A model generated the notes under the pieces. It made no database searches and was not told the origin of the DNA. It saw only the letters and a program-made list of their open reading frames with translations. A stretch of 6,626 nt of DNA from contig JAPTWQ010000033.1 in the NCBI GenBank assembly GCA_028064945.1, positions 1 to 6,626 on the forward strand, read 5' to 3'. The position numbers were made by a program, and so were the translations under genes. Shown in pieces: positions 4,676 through 6,626 of this stretch (the first letter of the stretch is position 1; every line of letters begins with the position of its first letter). Source of the DNA: Nitrospiraceae bacterium. GTDB lineage: Bacteria > Nitrospirota_A > Leptospirillia > Leptospirillales > Leptospirillaceae.

Positions 4676-4720
4676 GGTTTTCTGAAATGCCGACCAGTGC
4701 TGTGTTTTTGACGGTTTTTT

Positions 4721-4883
4721 GCACGCGATATACCCGAAAAGCGCACGCGATATACCCGGGTTTGCACGCGATATACCCGAAAAGTGCATCTGATATACCC
4801 GAGTGCATCTGATATACCCGAAAAGTGCATCTGATATACCCGAGTGCACGCGACAGATCCGGAAAGTGCATCTGATATACCCG
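4721..4883 (+). repeat. Main iteron array, eight direct repeats
   Basis: Copies of GCAYSYGATATACCCG begin at 4721, 4743, 4764, 4786, 4805, 4827, 4846 and 4868. The first three are GCACGCGATATACCCG. Those at 4786, 4805, 4827 and 4868 are GCATCTGATATACCCG. The one at 4846 is degenerate (GCACGCGACAGATCCG). Start-to-start distances are 22, 21, 22, 19, 22, 19 and 22, so most copies lie on the same DNA face. These are the expected binding sites of the adjacent RepA and define the origin. Confidence 0.95.
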
Positions 4884-5166
4884 AGAAAAAATTAGAGTAA
4901 CACATTGATAAAACTTAAAAATATCAAAAAAACGCATGACGTGCGTCTCCCAGGACGGAAACAGTCGGACACCCGTCCGAAAGGACAATCAGAAGGGTGA
5001 CAACAATAAAACATCGTCAATCAACAACAAAAACAAACATACCACAAAAAGCGGCGCAATGAAGAAAATGTCCGAATGTCGTTTTCATTCAAAACGTCAT
5101 TTCACAAAAAATCATATTAAGTTCATGAGAACAAAACGAAAATTGAAAAGAAACGATGAAAGGGGT
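4884..5166. other. AT-rich, strand-asymmetric non-coding tract
   Basis: From 4884 to 4935 the sequence is very AT-rich, and from about 4981 to 5160 it is strikingly A-rich on the plus strand with few T. Between them lies a GC-rich hairpin, TCGGAC (4965-4970) and GTCCGA (4975-4980) with loop ACCC. A second pairing is possible, GGACGG (4953-4958) with CCGTCC (4973-4978). No gene is convincing. It may be the unwinding region plus a primosome or single-strand initiation structure, but that is inference. Confidence 0.5.
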
Positions 5167-5182
5167 GCATTCGATATACCCA
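5167..5182 (+). repeat. Dispersed iteron 1
   Basis: GCATTCGATATACCCA matches the iteron consensus except for the last base. It stands alone in AT-rich sequence. Confidence 0.85.
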
Positions 5183-5242
5183 CAATATAATGTTAGAGCG
5201 TAAATCTTAAGATGTTGTAATATAACAAAAAAACATGAAATT

Positions 5243-5258
5243 GCATCTGATATACCCG
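5243..5258 (+). repeat. Dispersed iteron 2
   Basis: GCATCTGATATACCCG is identical to the main-array form and starts 76 bases after the previous dispersed copy. Confidence 0.9.
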
Positions 5259-5330
5259 GACGGAAATCGTATCGCCCGTGGAAGGAGAGACAAGGAACCA
5301 TCGATGGAGAAAGGGAAAATGTAACATTGT

Positions 5331-5346
5331 GCATGTGATATACCCG
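5331..5346 (+). repeat. Dispersed iteron 3
   Basis: GCATGTGATATACCCG, with one change from the main form; it starts 88 bases after the previous copy. Confidence 0.9.
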
Positions 5347-5406
5347 AGCGGACACGAAGGCGATGATTGTTAAGATACTGAGAAAACGGGATAAAAATGA
5401 ACAAGT

Positions 5407-5420
5407 GCATTCGATCCGCA
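5407..5420 (+). repeat. Degenerate dispersed iteron abutting the secretin stop codon
   Basis: GCATTCGATCCGCA keeps the left half of the iteron and loses the TATACCCG end. It starts 76 bases after the previous copy and ends exactly next to the stop codon of the secretin gene (5421-5423). Confidence 0.55.
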
Positions 5421-6626
5421 TTATTCTGGCGCTCCGGGTTCTCCGGGGACATCGACGGTATTGAGAAAAGAGGCACTCGAGAGACTGGCGTCTTCCCGAG
5501 GTTTGAGCAGGCCAGCCAGGAGATGGTTGTCCGAAGCGAAACGCTTGAGGTCGTGGGGCGCATCGTGTTTGACCACGAGGGAATCTTCGTCGGACCGGAT
5601 CACATAGGGCGTGAGGAAGATCAAAAGGTCGTCCCTCTTCTTTTCGTGGTTGGTATTCGAGAACAGGGCCCCGAGCAGGGGAATGTCGGAAAGAAAGGGG
5701 ATCCCCTGGTCATTGACGCTGGTCTCCTTGGAGATCAGTCCGCCGATGACGACGGTCTGTCCGGAGCGAACAATGAGGTTTGTCTGGGCCGCGCGTTTGG
5801 TGGTCGTGGGCCCCACGGCGATGGTACCGATAACCTGGGAGGCGTTCGTAAGGGCGGAAATCACCTGCTTGACGGAGAGTCGAACCCGTTGGCGGGAAAG
5901 GATGTGGGGGGTGATTTCGAGGGTGATTCCCACGTTCTGGCGCTGGATCATGGTCATGACGTTGCCGCCGACCGTCTGGCTCTGTCCGGTAATGAAGGGG
6001 ACGTCCTCGCCGATGGTGATCTTGGCTTTGACGTTGTCGGTGGCCAGGATTTCGGGGGTCGACAACGTCCGGACGTCCGAATAGGTCTCCAGGGCGTTGA
6101 GAAGGGTGCCGACATTGGGATAGCTCACACCGTTGTATTTGAAGGATCCCCCGGTGAGGACACCGGCGACCAGGCCGTTGAGCCCGGACAAGCTTTGAGC
6201 GGCGCCGGCCAGTCCGGACATGACCCCCAGGGAGGATCCTCCCGTCGTGGCGGCGCCACCGAGGGAGGAGGCCCCCGTCGCTCCGTTGACGATGCCGCCG
6301 AGCATGCCATAGTTTGTGAAGCCGACGGCCCCGGCCCCGGAGGCGGCGAGGAGCCCTCCGGCCAGGTTGACCTGGATGTTGTTGAGCTTGTCGGTGGAAA
6401 TCTCGATGAGCGAGGCCTTCACATAGACCTCACCGGGCCGCACATCCAGAGCATGGAGAAGGGGTTTGAGGCGCTCGTAATCGGTGGCCGTGGCCGAAAT
6501 GAGGAGGCTGTTCGAGACCTTGTCAGGCACGACCTGGACGGGAGCATCGAATCCCCCGTCCCGGAGTCCCCCGGTGGGCTTCGGGGCAAATCCCTTGGCG
6601 AGAATGCCGTTGACGCTTTTGGCGAT
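5421..6626 (-). CDS. Secretin, GspD-like, C-terminal part (gene runs off the right edge)
   Basis: The visible 401 residues are open to the window edge, so the 5' end and signal peptide are missing. Residues 30-75 (VVPDKVSNSLLISAT onward to VYVKASLIEI) match the last periplasmic N-domain that precedes the secretin core. A Gly/Ala/Ser-rich stretch (about 90-160) corresponds to the membrane gate insert. TLSTPEILATDN (187-198), EDVPFITG (207-214) and the signature VVIGGLISKE through IPFLSDIPLLGALF (about 292-322), ending DDLLIFLTPYVI, are classic secretin features. Such proteins form multimeric outer-membrane channels for type II secretion, type IV pili or related export. The spacing and wording resemble GspD most, but PilQ- or conjugative-pilus-type secretins cannot be ruled out without the N-terminus. 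After the core there is a charged tail of about 55 residues with no clear S-domain. No terminator is seen after the stop. Confidence 0.93.
   Translation of the reverse strand: MAKSVNGILAKGFAPKPTGGLRDGGFDAPVQVVPDKVSNSLLISATATDYERLKPLLHALDVRPGEVYVKASLIEISTDKLNNIQVNLAGGLLAASGAGAVGFTNYGMLGGIVNGATGASSLGGAATTGGSSLGVMSGLAGAAQSLSGLNGLVAGVLTGGSFKYNGVSYPNVGTLLNALETYSDVRTLSTPEILATDNVKAKITIGEDVPFITGQSQTVGGNVMTMIQRQNVGITLEITPHILSRQRVRLSVKQVISALTNASQVIGTIAVGPTTTKRAAQTNLIVRSGQTVVIGGLISKETSVNDQGIPFLSDIPLLGALFSNTNHEKKRDDLLIFLTPYVIRSDEDSLVVKHDAPHDLKRFASDNHLLAGLLKPREDASLSSASFLNTVDVPGEPGAPE

Larger units (their letters stand above)
4583..5420. other. Probable replication origin (oriV) and incompatibility region
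   Basis: The gene-free stretch between repA and the secretin holds the repA operator, the main iteron array, an AT-rich tract directly beside it (4884-4935, a likely unwinding element), and a dispersed second set of iterons. I saw no convincing DnaA box (TTATCCACA type) on either strand. Iterons outside the main array usually contribute to copy control by pairing of initiator-bound sites. Confidence 0.8.

Noticed and set aside
4721..4883. CRISPR-like array
   Set aside because: Repeats of 16-19 bp are contiguous or separated by at most about 6 bp, with no unique spacers and no cas genes; they are iterons beside a rep gene.
4572..4988. Minus-strand frames with repeated GYIRCT / SGISDAL peptides
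   Set aside because: They are simply translations of the iteron array in several frames.
4936..5190. Plus-strand frame of 84 codons in the origin region
   Set aside because: Low-complexity Lys/Asn-rich product from an A-rich tract, no ribosome binding site, and its end is encoded by an iteron.
5235..5324. Small plus-strand frame beginning MKLHLIYPDG
   Set aside because: No ribosome binding site, and its start is made of a dispersed iteron.

Overview
This window looks like the replication and accessory region of a plasmid (or plasmid-derived integrated element) from a Gram-negative bacterium. The evidence is a RepA/RPA-type initiator, an adjacent array of iterons with an AT-rich tract, and a GspD-like outer-membrane secretin, which implies an outer membrane. 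Genes are GC-rich and promoters and origin are very AT-rich. I cannot name the host from sequence alone. An acidophile such as Leptospirillum or Acidithiobacillus is only a guess. Every gene I accept is on the minus strand, so the map reads right to left.

Right part (about 5421-6626): the C-terminal 401 residues of a secretin; its 5' end lies beyond the window. Its stop codon abuts a degenerate iteron. Middle (about 4583-5420): a replication origin. It has eight head-to-tail iterons with consensus GCAYSYGATATACCCG (one degenerate, 22/19-bp periods), one inverted iteron overlapping a strong inverted repeat in the repA leader, and a second set of four widely spaced copies (76/88/76 bp) next to the secretin gene. 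Then repA (3610-4551).

Left part (about 50-3590): an accessory region. A near-consensus sigma70 promoter (TTGACT-N17-TATAAT) drives a tightly packed row of six genes: a predicted ADP-ribosyltransferase (217 aa), a 50-aa very basic protein, a probable 51-aa single-pass membrane protein, a 105-aa protein, a 90-aa protein and a 50-aa cysteine-rich zinc-ribbon-like protein. Two further genes of unknown function (168 aa and 111 aa) have their own copies of the same promoter, each overlaid by an AT palindrome. This suggests one small co-regulated regulon. A 101-aa gene between them lacks that promoter and has heptad TATG repeats upstream instead. Four copies of a TGGGTGCATGCA-containing repeat punctuate the accessory genes. 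At the far left edge a branched palindromic block, possibly the end of an IS200/IS605-type element, has apparently replaced the natural 3' end of the last gene.

The most interesting system is the ADP-ribosyltransferase-led operon and the promoter family it shares with the neighbouring orphan genes. Its role (toxin, anti-host or anti-phage modifier, or plasmid maintenance) cannot be settled from sequence alone.
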